In this document: positions 1 through 12,700 of the stretch, one piece after another
How the letters are laid out: each line of letters starts with the position of its first letter
Numbering within the stretch: the first letter of the stretch is position 1
Assembly: GCA_964035545.1 (NCBI GenBank)
Contig: OZ037767.1
Span: 14,286,801-14,350,800 of the forward strand
Length of the DNA: 64,000 bases
Source of the DNA: Bugula neritina
Taxonomy: Eukaryota; Bryozoa; Gymnolaemata; Cheilostomatida; Bugulidae
Direction of reading: 5' to 3'
Notes under the pieces: generated by a model
What the model saw: the letters and a program-made list of their open reading frames with translations, nothing else
Told to the model about the DNA's origin: nothing
Database searches by the model: none
Position numbers and translations under genes: made by a program

Positions 1-589
1 CAGCTGTAAATTAAAAAAATGATGTAACACACATTTGGTATAACTCTACAACTAACATATAGTTACAGGTAAAGTAGATAAAGTAAAGTATAAGCTGCAG
101 TAAAGTAAACCAGGTTCAAAATCCCAGAACTTTAGTTACTTATTAGATCAGCTTTACATGAACTTCCATCAATTGTTTACTTCAGTTTGATATGCGTGGT
201 GATTCGATCTAATAAGTGAAGTCAGTTTAATCAATACTAAATAATAAAGTAATCCATAGATATTTAATTTTTGTTAAGATCTTATAATTTTTTTATAATT
301 CATAATTCATAATGCATATTTTGAGTAAAAATTACAAAAATTAGTTTTTATTTCATTTATTTTTGTCTTGTTTGATCAAAGTTATAGTTGACATTATCTT
401 ATAATTTCATAATGGGAAAATGACTGTTATGCAACTAATAGAACATGGTAAAATATTATATATAGAAATAAAAACATAAAGGGCCTGCCCACAATCCTCC
501 AAATTATGATAGGAAAATAAACTCTTCATTAGTCTCACTCTAAACATGAGTGATTAGTCACTAGACACAAGGAATTCTTACAACTCTCA

Positions 590-960
590 GTTCTGGAAGC
601 ACAATTTTACTGATTCTGTTGTATGGTATTTAACTTCTCTATAAGTTGAAAGAAGTGAAAGTGAAATAATAGTAAGATGTTTGTTGTATACATTTTGTGC
701 CTGGCACAGTTTAGCTTTGTTTATTTAGCTTAGAACTTTCATGCAATCAATTTAATCTTTTCATGGGTTATTGATTTCAATTAATTCCCAATACGTTTAT
801 ATTCAAAGGGAGTGAATGTGAAATAATATTAGGATAGGTGTAGAGTTATATACATATTATGCTTTGCATTTTAGCGTTGTTTATTTAGCTTAGAACTTGC
901 ATGCAATCAAACTACTCTATGACTGAAATATTGACTTCAATGTCACTCCAATATAGAGAT
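590..960. repeat. About 160-bp interspersed repeat array
   Basis: Two units of a roughly 160-bp repeat. Each unit contains a TTGTTTATTTAGCTTAGAAC core, then an AATCAAT motif and, some 20-30 bases on, ATTGATT, so each could form a short hairpin. The same unit recurs at 1865-2465, 30000-30700, 33340-34170, 35400-35960, 38160-38520 and 39390-40030. No coding potential is seen. Confidence 0.75.
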
Positions 961-1095
961 TAGCACTAGAGTTACATGCAGCAGCCCTATAGAGACTTTC
1001 CCCTCTATACTATAATTAAATTTATCAGTATAATATTCTGAAAACTCAAGCAATTCAAATATACTGTACATAATTCTACTTGACTTATAATTAGG

Positions 1096-1195
1096 TGGTG
1101 TTGTGTTGGGTTAACACAGTGGCCCCTGTGGTGGAATATGGTAACCGACCTCTTTGCAAGCCCGAAGTCCCGGGTTCGAATCCCAGAAAGGGCAA
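1096..1195 (+). repeat. tRNA-like mobile element copy, degenerate
   Basis: A B-box-like GGGTTCGAATCCCAG at about 1172-1186 is followed by GGCA, and a degenerate D-arm region (gtggaatatggtaacc) lies upstream. The 5' leader GTTGTGTTGGGTTAAC resembles that of the copies at 2652, 52832 and 61140. The duplicated locus carries its counterpart near 38664. It lacks a clean anticodon stem, so it is not called as a functional tRNA gene. Confidence 0.55.
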
Positions 1196-1864
1196 AATTT
1201 TTTTCAAGCTAGTTTAGGTGTTAGTGCATGTAATATATAGTAGAACTCCGAGGAAGTTAAGAGGTCAGGAGAGCCTAAATGCACAATTTTTAACTGCTTG
1301 CTCTAGTTAAAAAAAGTGAATTTGCACTAAAACAATATATAATATATTGTTGTTGTCTTGTGAACTACTACTAACGCGGTTTATGTGCAGAACTGCTGGA
1401 TCATAACCTAACTATGAGGTTTGCGAAGAGAACCGAGGAGGGGTTGTGTTATACAAACAACTTTATTTTAGATCTAATTACAAAAAGGCAAAGTATAATA
1501 ATAGACAAAAACACCCTATAAGATCAAATACAAGCTACTAGCTTAAGCCTGTAGTTATCTCAAGACTGAAGCTGGGCGCCAGTAGGTGCTACTTATGAAT
1601 AGAGAGTGCTATCTGATTGGCCGGTTGAGTTCTGGCGGTGGTGACCGCAATAAGTAGTACGGTGTCGCGTATACAGGCCGCAGAAGAGCGGCATTTTAGA
1701 ATGTTATACTGAGCATTGTACGTAGAGTTATCGCACTTTGCAAATATAATATAATACAGCTAAGCTTCTAATTATTACATGTGTTTGTAACCTGGTGGCT
1801 GAGAAACAGTACTTTTTACAGCTATTACAATATAATATAATTAAATATATTATAATATAATAAA

Positions 1865-2465
1865 ATTTTTGTCGTATACATTTTGTGCCTGGCATAGTTT
1901 ATAGCATGGTTTATTTAGGTATTAGAACTTTTATGCAATCAATTTACTATTTTGATGGTGTATTGATTTCAATTGATCTCCTAAACATCTCTATATAAAC
2001 AGAGTGAATGTGAAATAATAGTAAAATGTTGCAGACTTGCATACATTACGTGCTTGACAGAGTTTAACGTGGTTTATTTAGCTCAGAACTTTCATACAAT
2101 CAATTTTTCTGTTGCAGGTTTATTGATTTCTATTGATCTCCAATACATTTCTAGTTTGTAAAACAATATAGTAAGATAATTGTATAGTTTTACACATATT
2201 GTCTCTGACAGCATGCAGCGTTGTTTTTTAGCTTGGAACTTTCATGCAATCAATGTTCTCTTTTTCTGTATATTGATTTAGATTCATCTCCAATACATTC
2301 TCATGAAAGGGAGTCAGCAAGATCTGTAATTGTATAGTTTTACACATATTGTATACCTGGCAGTATTCGATTAGCATTGTTTATTTAGTTTAGAGCTTTC
2401 ATGCAATCAATGCAGTCTTTGGCTGCATATTGATTATAATTAATCTCCAATACAGAGATTAGCAC
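1865..2465. repeat. Four-unit array of the 160-bp repeat
   Basis: Units start near 1905, 2070, 2225 and 2385, spaced about 155-165 bp. The last unit has an extended inverted repeat, ATCAATGCAG with CTGCATATTGAT, at 2405-2434. The array is matched by 39390-40030 in the right duplicate. Confidence 0.75.
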
Positions 2466-2651
2466 TAGAGGTACATGCAGTAGACATTAAAAGATTTTCT
2501 TCTCTACTGAGTTTACCAAGATAATATCTTATGAACTCAAGTCATTTAAATGCTGTACATATTCTACTTGAAGTATAACTGAGCCATACTTAGCCAACTT
2601 GTGGTGATTTGCCATATGCAGAATATTTTGTGAATGGTTTTGATACAACGT

Positions 2652-2755
2652 GTAGTGTTGTGTTACCCTAGTAGCCTCAGTGGTGTAATGGTAGCACACT
2701 TGCTTGCAAGCCAGAGGGTCTCAGGTTCGATTCCCAGAGGTGGCAATTATTTTAC
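2652..2755 (+). mobile_element. 104-bp tRNA-like mobile element with target duplication
   Basis: The element runs from GTAGTGTTGTG to GGCAATTATTTTAC and contains a tRNA-like A box (GTGGTGTAATGGTAGCAC) and B box (GGTTCGATTCCCAG). It is flanked by ACAACGT at 2645-2651 and 2756-2762. The duplicated locus (around 40170-40185) has the uninterrupted site reading gatacaatgtatttg, so this copy inserted after the segmental duplication, or was precisely lost from the other copy. Related copies lie at 13998, 46852, 52832 and 61140. Confidence 0.8.
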
Positions 2756-3299
2756 ACAACGTATTTGTGGAGAATAAACAAGCCTTGTATTTGTATGTGA
2801 AAACAGTAGAAAGTTTATATCTAAAAGTTATGATTCCACACAAAGCATACTAAATTTACTATCATGTACATAGCTTGATATCAATTATTAAAAATACTTT
2901 GAGTGATATATTTATTGCTATTTTAGTATTTATCTGTAGTACATAATAAAAATTACATATAATAGTAATATGATATACTAATAACTAACTAGTCACCATG
3001 GAAACTATTTAGATGGCTTTCAACCTTGCTCTGCTGTATTCAGCAATTATTCTCACAACACAGCTATGGCTGAGCAACATGTTAAAACTGGTACAGCAAG
3101 TATGGTCTCCTCATAATATTAAATTTTTAAGTGTATCTGTAAAACAATATTTGTGAAAAAATTTCTAAAGCAAGAATTTAAAATCTGCAAACAACATTCT
3201 TTTTTTTTATTCATAGGATTTTTATCCAAAGTTCTGTCTAGTAATTATCAAGTTAATGTTAATGTGTCAAGAGTGCCATGTACCATGAAACATATTCCA

Positions 3300-5178
3300 C
3301 TAGCTCCATACTTCTGCATATCTGATCTGACTTCCTGTTTGACCAGATTCCCTGAGCACTGCTTCCACTGAAAGAAATAAGTTTATCCTAGAAAATACAC
3401 GGCGGGAAAAGGGTGGAGGTGGAGGTTAACATTCTTATATTGTGTAGAAAGCAACAACAAATAAGATGAAAGCCTCTTAAATTGGTTTACTAAAATTCTA
3501 TGCTAAAAAATTATATTGCCAGTATTTTCTCTATATATTATCCAGAAAGAATGTTGACTGAAAAATATTTGCAAATGAAATTATTTTAATCAGTTTTATT
3601 TATATTTAGTCTTAATAAAACGAGTTCAACTAAATTACGAGGCATGGATTTTAAATATAGTAATGGGAGCACACACAAGTGAAGAAACCATAAATATATA
3701 ACCTGGGCAACAATATATAGCTTCACTTTTGAATATCAGTTACCTAAAATCATTGCTTTTTCTAAAAAGTTCATTATTTGAGTCTAGCTTAAAGCTGGGC
3801 GTGAATTTTAGTCTTTCGTATGTGAATAAACTAACTAAAAGCATAATAAAATAATTATTAAAGCAAACAGAATTTCAAATCAGATTGGCAAGACATTTTC
3901 AGAGTATAAATGCATGTAATGATGTAAAGCAGTGTTCAGAGTTGTCTTCCATCAGAAAAAAAGTGGAAGATCTGACAACTTCTCGGCTATGAGTAACACT
4001 CACCCATTCTAGCGTTGACCTTTTCACCCGAGTTACACATAATAGCCTTGAAGTCAGCTGCCGATATTAAACCATTTTTCTTTCTATCCTGAGCAGCAAA
4101 ACATTCTCGCAATCCTTGGCTAGGGAAATTGAGGATATTGAGGGATGTCGAGGAACTGATCGAATGGAATCCCATTTGCTGCAAAACACGTGTCAACAGT
4201 TATAAATATCAATCAATTTACATGAGAAAATGTTAATCTGTTTGAAAGTTGTCTTCTCACTTAGAATTTCATAGCCGAGTGTTTCCAGTTTATTTACTAA
4301 TGAGTTGTGAAATTCCAACTTAATATTTGAATAAAACATTCTTTTCTATTCTAATCTCTCAACTTATTACAAATAATTATACATTGTATCTTTAATTCAA
4401 TGTTTCAAATGAGGGATCTAAATTATTTAGCAATTCGGAGTCTCACAGAAACGAAACAATCAGCTTTCACAAATTGATTTATTTTCAGAAATTTTAGCAG
4501 CAACATTGAATAAATTATCAGAATATGAGATACGTGAACCCTATTTAAATGAAGAGTAACTTGACATGTACATAAAAACTATTCCGATAATTGAGAAAAA
4601 GATTGAAGAGAATTTATCAAGGAAAAGAGTTAGCCCGACACCTACTTGCAAAGAGAAGATAACTTCTAATTACTCACTTGATTGTTTAAAATAAACTATT
4701 TTATTCACACCACTTTAAGTTATTTAGAGCAGGTGAATAGAATGAATGTCAATATAAGGAAGGTCAGGCTATAGCAAAGTATCACTGAAGCCATTTACAA
4801 ACTATGAGAGATTCTTACATAAACGAAACAATCAGTTTTTCAGAGTGTGTAACTACAACACTAAATAAATCATTAAAATAGACAATATTATGTTAACCCT
4901 ATTGAAGCAAAGAGTAACTTGAAATCTACATGAACACTATTCTATTGTTAATTGAATAAAAAAAGAGTAAAGAGTATTTATCATGGAAAAACGTAAGCAG
5001 ACACCTACTTGCAAAAAGAAGATAACTTCTAGTTACTCACTTGATTTATATTTGTTCCAGTATTTAACAGATTCTTCTATAGTGGGGCTGAATCCTAGAG
5101 ACCTCATTGTGAATCTCAATGACTTCTCATTCACAATGTAGTGACTCACATTGTTCATTTCAAAGCACTCCTTGAACT
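3300..5178 (-). pseudogene. CALML4-like calmodulin-family pseudogene (left duplicate)
   Basis: Three exons match the intact gene at 41242-44497. Exon 3 (5041-5178) is open and codes for EFKECFEMNNV...KYKS. The next exon (4004-4178) is 175 rather than 183 nt. It is scrambled between the second EF-hand and AAQDRKKNG, so that reading from the correct acceptor meets a TAG after about 20 codons. The last exon (3300-3367) keeps EAVLRESGQTG, but the deletion of about 540 bp removed the normal C-terminus, giving AEVWS and a stop. The ten-codon exon 2 was not found upstream of 5178. An undisturbed stretch from CFAAQDRKK onward shows the decay is recent relative to the duplication. Confidence 0.8.
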
Positions 5179-5220
5179 CTGAATTATACAAAAAGTAATA
5201 TTAACAACGAGTAGACAACT

Positions 5221-5380
5221 ACAATAAATTGCAGGCAAGGGTAGACAACTACAATGAGATGCAAGCAGTTATGAAGAGTAAACTAAGTACAAGCAGCTAT
5301 AAAAGGGGAGACAGCTACAATAAATTGCAGGCAGCTATAAAAGGGGAGACAACTACAATAAAGTGAGGCAGATATCTAGT
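5221..5380. repeat. Short tandem repeat of about 40 bp
   Basis: Several imperfect units share gcaggcagctataaaaggggagacaactacaat-type sequence. It lies in the first visible intron of the CALML4-like pseudogene. The right duplicate has a shorter version near 43905-43975. Confidence 0.6.
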
Positions 5381-6203
5381 ATAAACATGAATACAAAACT
5401 AATGAACTTTAATAAATCACTGATCCAAATTGCAAAGCAATATTTTTCTAAATTTGGGTCATAGCCTGGAAATGTAATTGTGCTCTAGAGATTCAGAAAG
5501 AAAAATTCATCAGCTTTACTTTTAAATCTAGAATGCATTTCCATAATAACTGAAAAAGCAATTTAATGCACTTCGGAATAAAGCATTAGAATTATTATAA
5601 TTAATAATTTATCATTATCCTATAATATAATTTATAACGTTGTGAGTGGGCGTGTCTTTACAAACCGATCTTACAGGAGTGGTAATGGGCGTGTCATCAG
5701 TGCAGGTCACGTGACTAGTGACATCATTATATATTATGTGATATAGAGATGGTATCATTTGTTTTGAATCTTCACCATTCGTAGCCTAAACAGCTTTTTT
5801 GAAAATCTAGAAACAATATTTTTTATCAAAATTGCATTTCAGGTATCCAAAACAAAAAATCCTGTAAGAAAAAATATTACACTGGTACAGATCATGCCTA
5901 ATATGGAAATAAAAAAATTGTATTATTTAGCTTAGAATGTTTCATAACTTGTCCTAGGCTTGAAACTTTTCTATGACAAAATTAATTTAATAAACTCAAC
6001 TAATGCATTTAAAGTAAACACAGCAATTAAACTATAAGATGTCACACTGCATAGACTTGCAGAGTATAACTTTAATCACAAGTATTTGAAAGTTAGATAA
6101 AATAAGTGAGCATTGAGAAGATAATCCCTAGTTGTATAGAATAAACTGTCACACTGAACATAGCTATGAATACAGGAGAGGAATGTGGTACTCACAGACT
6201 GAA

Positions 6204-6778
6204 TGTGTGTTATGGCATCGTGACAACTACGGCAGCAGATATTAGACAAGTAGGCACACTGACAGTCTACAGGGTATTTGCTAGCCTCAGCTACATCCTC
6301 TTCCAGACCCGACTTCGAGTCTACATTAATATACAACGTAGTAAATGCTAGTTGGCAGGAATTTAGGCTACACAGAATCTACATTACTAAACTATCCACA
6401 TGACAGCCCTTTTATATCAGAGGTTCTCATAGGAACAATGGCTATACACTTGCGTAAGTTTTTATATCATAATATAACGATATAGTATAATAAAATATTA
6501 TATAAGAATATAATATAGCCTAATATATAATATAATAATAGATTGTAACAAGGTATTATAATATGACAGACTATTTTAGTTGATGATCAAATAGATAACT
6601 TACAAATATTAACAAATACTCCCATCTTGATAGCAAAGGCAGCACATACCTGGCAGTTGTCAGCGTAAAGTTCCCCACAATCACACACCTCGTCAGCAAA
6701 CACTAGAACATCCTTCTGACTAGCATCTGTCGGCTGGGCACTTGCTTTGCTATATATCTCTGTGTTGGAAAGGGCCAA
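6204..6778 (-). other. Possible cysteine-rich coding exons, unrecognised
   Basis: Two minus-strand open stretches are richer in G+C than their surroundings and carry similar cysteine patterns. 6778-6650 begins with ATG, reads VCDCGELYADNCQ and is followed by a GTATGT donor-like site. About 6330-6204 reads DCQCAYLSNICCRSC and ends at a GTGAGT donor. The two frames do not join cleanly: the first ends in phase 0, while the acceptors seen before the second need phase 1. Either a further exon is missing, the locus is decayed, or they are not one gene. No family was recognised. Confidence 0.25.
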
Positions 6779-7369
6779 ACGCTTCCCAAACCATCTACAG
6801 CCATTTGAGAGAACTGGCTATAGGTTAAACATCCACTTCTTTTATACAGTATTAAACAATGATGTATATCACCATTACCTCGATAATTTACACAGTTATG
6901 GTGAGAAACACTCGTATAATCTTAGCTCTCTGCAGACTGTTTAAAAGTTGTATGCTTAAATATTTTTGCTTTAAATTTTTTTGCACTCATGCTGATGACT
7001 TTTTCGTTCGATTCTGTGGTATTATAAACTTATTCGTAATTATTGCATGCTATTATCAGTTGCTGCCAGACACAGCTTAACTACTGAGCTAATGTACATA
7101 AGAAACTATGAGGTTTAAATATGGATGAAACAAACACTTACAAATATAAGCTTATGTTTGTATAATACTAAAAGCCATGATCATGATGACTAGCTTTCCA
7201 CGTAAAGTTACAAAGAGAATCACTTGTTAAACTATCATTAGTTTTACAATATCTAAAACAAAAATTGGAATTTTATACATACTTATAACTAGAGGTGATC
7301 AGAACATGGCATAACTATAAGTATTACTGATTCTGAAGCTACATTAATACTATGACTAGCTCTAAGTCT

Positions 7370-9470
7370 AGACTATAGTGAAACTGCATAATAATAAAAT
7401 TGGAACCATGCAATTGACCCAGGCTGTTATAATAAATAATAATTATACACGTAGGCTAAGGCGTAATGATACTGCTAATCATAATGATAAGCAATATCAT
7501 TATCAATATGAATATGAACATATGAAATTGAATATCATAACCATTATGATAATGATGTTGATGATCATAATCACTGATAATCATAATGATGAGAATTAAT
7601 AATCACAATCACAATGATGCATAATTATAAAATTGGAACCATGCAATTGACTCAGGCTGTTATAATAATTAATAATTATATACTGTAAGGCGTAATAATA
7701 ATGCTAATCATAATGATAATGATGAGCAATATTATTATCAATATGAATATGAAATTGAATATCATAACCATTATGGTACTGGTGTTGCCGATCATAATCA
7801 ATGATATTCATAATAATGATGAGAATCGATATTGTAATACTGAGTAATACTAATAGTAATTGATAATCACAATGACAATCTCAATACATATAAATATAAT
7901 GCTAAATAAAATAACCAACTACATTTAATGATAATCTGAATTATAATTTAAATTATCATAAAAAAAAAATGTTAACACTTAACTGCTTAAGTAAAAGTAG
8001 AAGAGTAAAAACGAAATGAAAATCAAAATGGCTTTTGCTAAATGAAAGGAGTGAAATGAAGTTCCGAGATTCAACTCTAGTATCTAACTCTGAAAGTAAC
8101 TTTTACTTTAACACTAACAGTAACACTAAAAGTAACACTAATTCTAACGATAACACTAATACAGTGCTACTAACAGTAACTCTAACTCAGTAACTGTAAG
8201 TCAAAGTGTAAGACTAAGACTAAGAGCAAGACTCATAAGAGTAAGTCAAAATGTAACCCCGAACTGTAGGACTTAGACTTACTGATAGTGATACTCATAC
8301 TGATAGTCAATGTCATACTCATAGTCATAGTGGTACTCTTAGATCAATAATTATAATAATAATAATGATTATGATGTAATTACAATATAATACAATACTA
8401 ATTGTGCTTTATAGTAACGTAAGCTAGTTACTAACAAAGATAAACTGAAAGTACTTGTTATGTTGGTACTCTATCATTATCTATAATTCTGATTTTATCT
8501 ATGGTTATTCACTATTCAGTATCAGTATGAGTATGAGTATTTCTACGATCGTCGTCATCAGAGTTGGACGCACGTTATCAATAGCTACAAAATCCATAAC
8601 CATGAAGCTGCTATTTGTCTAAAAAAAACATCGAGGCCCAACTTAATCCGATTGGAAATTGAAACGAGTGATTTCAGGAGCTTTTGCTAGGTCAACTGTC
8701 AACCGGATGATGGATTTTTGAATGCCAACAGCTCAATTTAATTCTTGGCTGTTACGTTTCCGTCGCAGTGCTATCAGCTGATAGTGATACAGCTACTCAA
8801 AATTACCATTGCCATTGGCATTGGTATTAGTGCCTTACATTTGCTGAGTACATTTGCCATGAATATTGAGCTGTCACATCAATTGCAGTCAGTTTATGGT
8901 GATACTTTTTATAGTGTTTGATGCAGTTAACTGATTGATATGTGATATGTATCACTGTCAGTATGAGTATCACCCTATCACTATCAGTATCAGTAACACG
9001 AACAACTTCAACTTGAACTACAACTCAGTCTGACTCTGAGTCTTGCATGTATAATAATAATATTAATAATCAAAATGTATTGTTAATTAGTAACAGTAGT
9101 GAGTAGACTCAGTACTAGTCAGCAGTACTACTATTACTACTACTGCTCCTGCAGATGCCGCCCCTGCTAGTGCTACTACTAATACTCTAATAGCAGTAGC
9201 AGCAGTAGTAGTAGCAGTAGTAGTAGTACTAGTAGCGGTAGCAGTAGTAGTAGCACTAGCAGTAGTATTAGTACTAGCAGTAGTAGTAGTACTACTAGTA
9301 CTAGTAGTAGTAGTACTACTACTAGTACTAGTAGTAGCAGTAGTACTATTAGTACTAGTAGTAGTAGTAGTACTAGTATAAGTACTACTACTAGTAGTAG
9401 TAGTAGTAGTAGTAATAGTACTAGTAGTAATAGTAGTACTAGTAGTAGTACTACTAGTGGTAATGATGAT
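7370..9470. repeat. Cascade of decayed simple-sequence repeats
   Basis: Successive blocks are: ATAATGATAATC-type repeats (7370-7900, including a duplicated unit starting AAAATTGGAACCATGCAATT at about 7396 and 7627); AGTAACACTAAC-type degenerate hexamers (8090-8260); GATAGTCATACTCA (8280-8345); and a long AGT/ACT trinucleotide tract (9120-9465). No gene was seen between 7081 and the TASP1 start at 9730. The small open frames here are repeat artefacts. Confidence 0.8.
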
Positions 9471-9729
9471 TATGATAAAATTGATATTATGATTATATGA
9501 ATAATAATTTAAATAATTACAGTGATAGTATTATTATAATATTACTCACAGTAGTATAAATATTTAATTTTATATTAGTTATTAAAAAGTTACATTTACC
9601 AGTTCAGTTATTGATTTATTTTTCAATTAGCGAATTGATGATTAGATAAGTAACCTCATTGCTTGTTGGATTAATTTTATTTTGTTTTGACTTGTTTTAG
9701 GTCAAAAGTTTATGAAGCTTGGTTGATAT

Positions 9730-12700
9730 ATGGGTTATTTACCTGTGGTACTAATTCATGCAGGTATAACTATACTCACTATAGGTAGCACTATGAAGTT
9801 GCAGTTACTTTGAATTTTAGAATCGATCAATTTTTCTAAATTTTCAGTAGCTTAGAATTATAAATAAATTCTTAGATATTATTTAGTCATTCTTGATGTC
9901 AAAATTAACTAACTTGCAGTGAATCGATTTCACAGCAGCTATGACTCAAAATAAATTGGCCAAGCATTAATGACCTTCGAACATTATATAATTTCTTCTT
10001 TTTAAACTGCGTGTATGATTTATACTGTGTTCACAAACGCGGTCTGCATTGTACAGAAGTTGGATTTTTTGGAATTTTCATATCCATAGATTTTTTTAGA
10101 AGTTTGAGGTGCCATTGTCTTGTCACCTATTATTTCTATTATCGTTGAGGTCTTCATATTACAAAGTTCAATAAACATGCAGAATTAATTGAAGTTTAGC
10201 TTGCAGAGTGTTATGTAACCTGCTACATCTTTCCACTCCTCACAATATTCACTGGTATCTATAGTGCTATTTGTTATGCGTTATGCTTTGCTAATATCTT
10301 TTTTTCAATAGACTTCTTTCTGGTAATATTTTTAACATTGAAAATATGTCTTTAGGTGCAGGATATCATGCATTGGCAAAAGAAAACTCCTACATTCAAT
10401 TATGCAATCTTTCTTCCAGGACGGTTAGTATTAATCAATAAAATGATAGCTTAATGGTAGCTTGCTGTTGTTAAACGGTTTCCAAATAATAAATGCCAAA
10501 CTATACTGCAGTTTTCTTGCAAATATCATGTTTATTTTCTGTCTTTCTTTTGCTATGTGTTACCTTAGGTTCAAAAACAATGTTGCTGAGATTTCTATGA
10601 AAATTATGTATATTGAATTTTCTTGGTTATAGGCTATGGAATTGCTGAAAGACGGGTCATCAGCGACAGAAGCGGCAGTTGCAGCCATGAAAGTTCTAGA
10701 AGATTCATCTCTCACTAACGCTGGTTCGTTCAATGTTCAGTCTTTTTGCATCCGTGAAAGCAATTGCTTTGCTACTAACTGGGTGTATGCTTATCTCTGA
10801 TTCAAATAATTGTTAGTTGGCAGTGTTATGTTGAAAATAATAATAATAATAATCATATTAAATAACAAAAGTGTTTAAACTGATGATAATCAAGTGCTTC
10901 ATGTTTACTTTTGATGTGTAAAGGCTTTCTATCTAAAATTTTTATTCCCATAAATGATTCTCCAAGTTATACATGTTATAACTTTTAAACCTGCTGATTT
11001 CTCGAAGTATTTATCATGTATACATCTACCTGCATATTTGGATTTTATAGCTTTTCAGGAACATGTTATTCTCACACACATGCGCTACACACACGCACAC
11101 ACACTTGCACACACGAAAAACACAGCCACTGTTGTTACTCTCACACACACATGCATACAAACACAGACACTCACACACAGGCACACACACAAATGCCAAC
11201 ACGAACACACACACGGGCGCACACAAATACACGTATACTCTTGCAAACATACACCCTCACGCACCCAACACACGCACGCAACACAGACAGCCACTGTAGT
11301 ATAATAGTCTACTATTCAAGTTTATTTGTACCTACTTGGTGAAAATTATGTTCAGGATACGGATCTAGTCTGAGTATAGACGGGGATGTTGAGTGTGATG
11401 CCTCCGTGATGACTAGCGAAGGATACTTTGCTGCCGTGGCAGCGATGAGATGTGTATACAACCCTATAGTTGTTGTTCACAGGATATTACATCTGCAACA
11501 TCATCCGCCCAAAGATGGAAGAATACCACCCAGGTTGCTACAGTTTTGTTCTACTTGTTTTAATTGGTTGGTCTTGCTCATAATTGTAACATATATTAGT
11601 CATGGGATTACCACAGGTGTATGACAACTCTTACATTCAGTTTTTTAAAGCAATAGTACAGGAACTGCTATTTGTGTATTATTGTGACACTAAATACAAA
11701 ATATATAGATATATATAAAATGTAAAAGTTCTCTGTTTATTTTCCATTGTTTTATATAGGTCAAATTAGTAGCTGTGTAAATGTTTTATGTAGGTCAAAG
11801 TAGTAACTGTATACCTCAAGTTGATTGTGCTGCAATCATTAACTCTGATAATAAATTTGTTCATCTACAATGGTGGTTTCTGGGTTGTCTGGACTAAAAG
11901 CTCGGAATTCTTTTCAGCGTAATTATTTAATAGAATTCTTCTAGTTTTTAGTTCAGTGAGATTTAAGTCTTGATTTTATCTTTCAATCACAAAATTACAG
12001 TTTCCTGGTGGGAGAGGGCGCCACAAGGTTTGCTGAAGAACAGGGAATACCTCTAGTAGAGTCTACCACAATGGTGTCAGGTATTCTTTATATGTAACTG
12101 TCTCTGTCTGAACTCTTTATTCTTATCACCTGTCCCCTATAAGTTGTGTCTGAACTGTGTTTCCTAGTCTAAATAGTGAAGCCATTTAATTCAATTTAAA
12201 TATGCAAGCCTTAAAGTTCTATTGGATGTTTCTCCAAAGCTAGCTTTTAGACTCATTTAGTCTCAATCACCTGCTAGGGGTTGTCACTGTGATGATTCAC
12301 TGTTAGTATGATGTCATGCAACACCTTTAAATGTACTTGTCAACTCCTTGCTAAAACTCTGCTTCATTGGTTAGCTCCGCCTCCTTATATGCCTTCATGC
12401 ACCCTGCTTATGTTTAGATAAAAACATATTAGCTAATTGTACAATAATATCATATATGATATTTTATTAGATTGTGATTATTGTATTATTTATTATAATA
12501 TATTAATTTAGCTTATACAAACACCTTTAGAAATTACATCATATCTTTGTAGTTGTAACTTTTCATATTTAGAAAATGCCACAAAGAATTTCAACAAGTA
12601 TTCGAGGATAGTTCAGCAACAGAGAGGGACGAAACGCAAGATAGAAGCTGACACATCAGATGTTTCTTCTGTTCAACAGTCTGCGGACAATGAGCTGGTT

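Larger units (their letters stand above)
1..5240. repeat. Left copy of a large direct segmental duplication
   Basis: Nearly the whole interval is matched, in the same orientation and order, by about 37597-43920. Shared landmarks include the opening stretch (1-120 with 37597-37700), a tRNA-like element (about 1121 with 38664), the 160-bp repeats (1865-2465 with 39390-40030) and CALML4-like exons. The copies differ by discrete events. The left copy has a 104-bp tRNA-like insertion at 2652-2755 and has lost about 540 bp that the right copy keeps at 40745-41285. The right copy carries about 1.05 kb extra near 42644-43690. The left edge is cut by the window start. Confidence 0.85.

Noticed and set aside
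1349-1795. Possible solo LTR (matched at about 38880-39320)
   Set aside because: The TG start and the following sequence look LTR-like, but no convincing CA end, target duplication or retroelement interior was found.
10954-11342. His/Thr-rich and Cys/Val-rich open frames over the CA repeat
   Set aside because: Low-complexity repeat inside a TASP1 intron, open in several frames.
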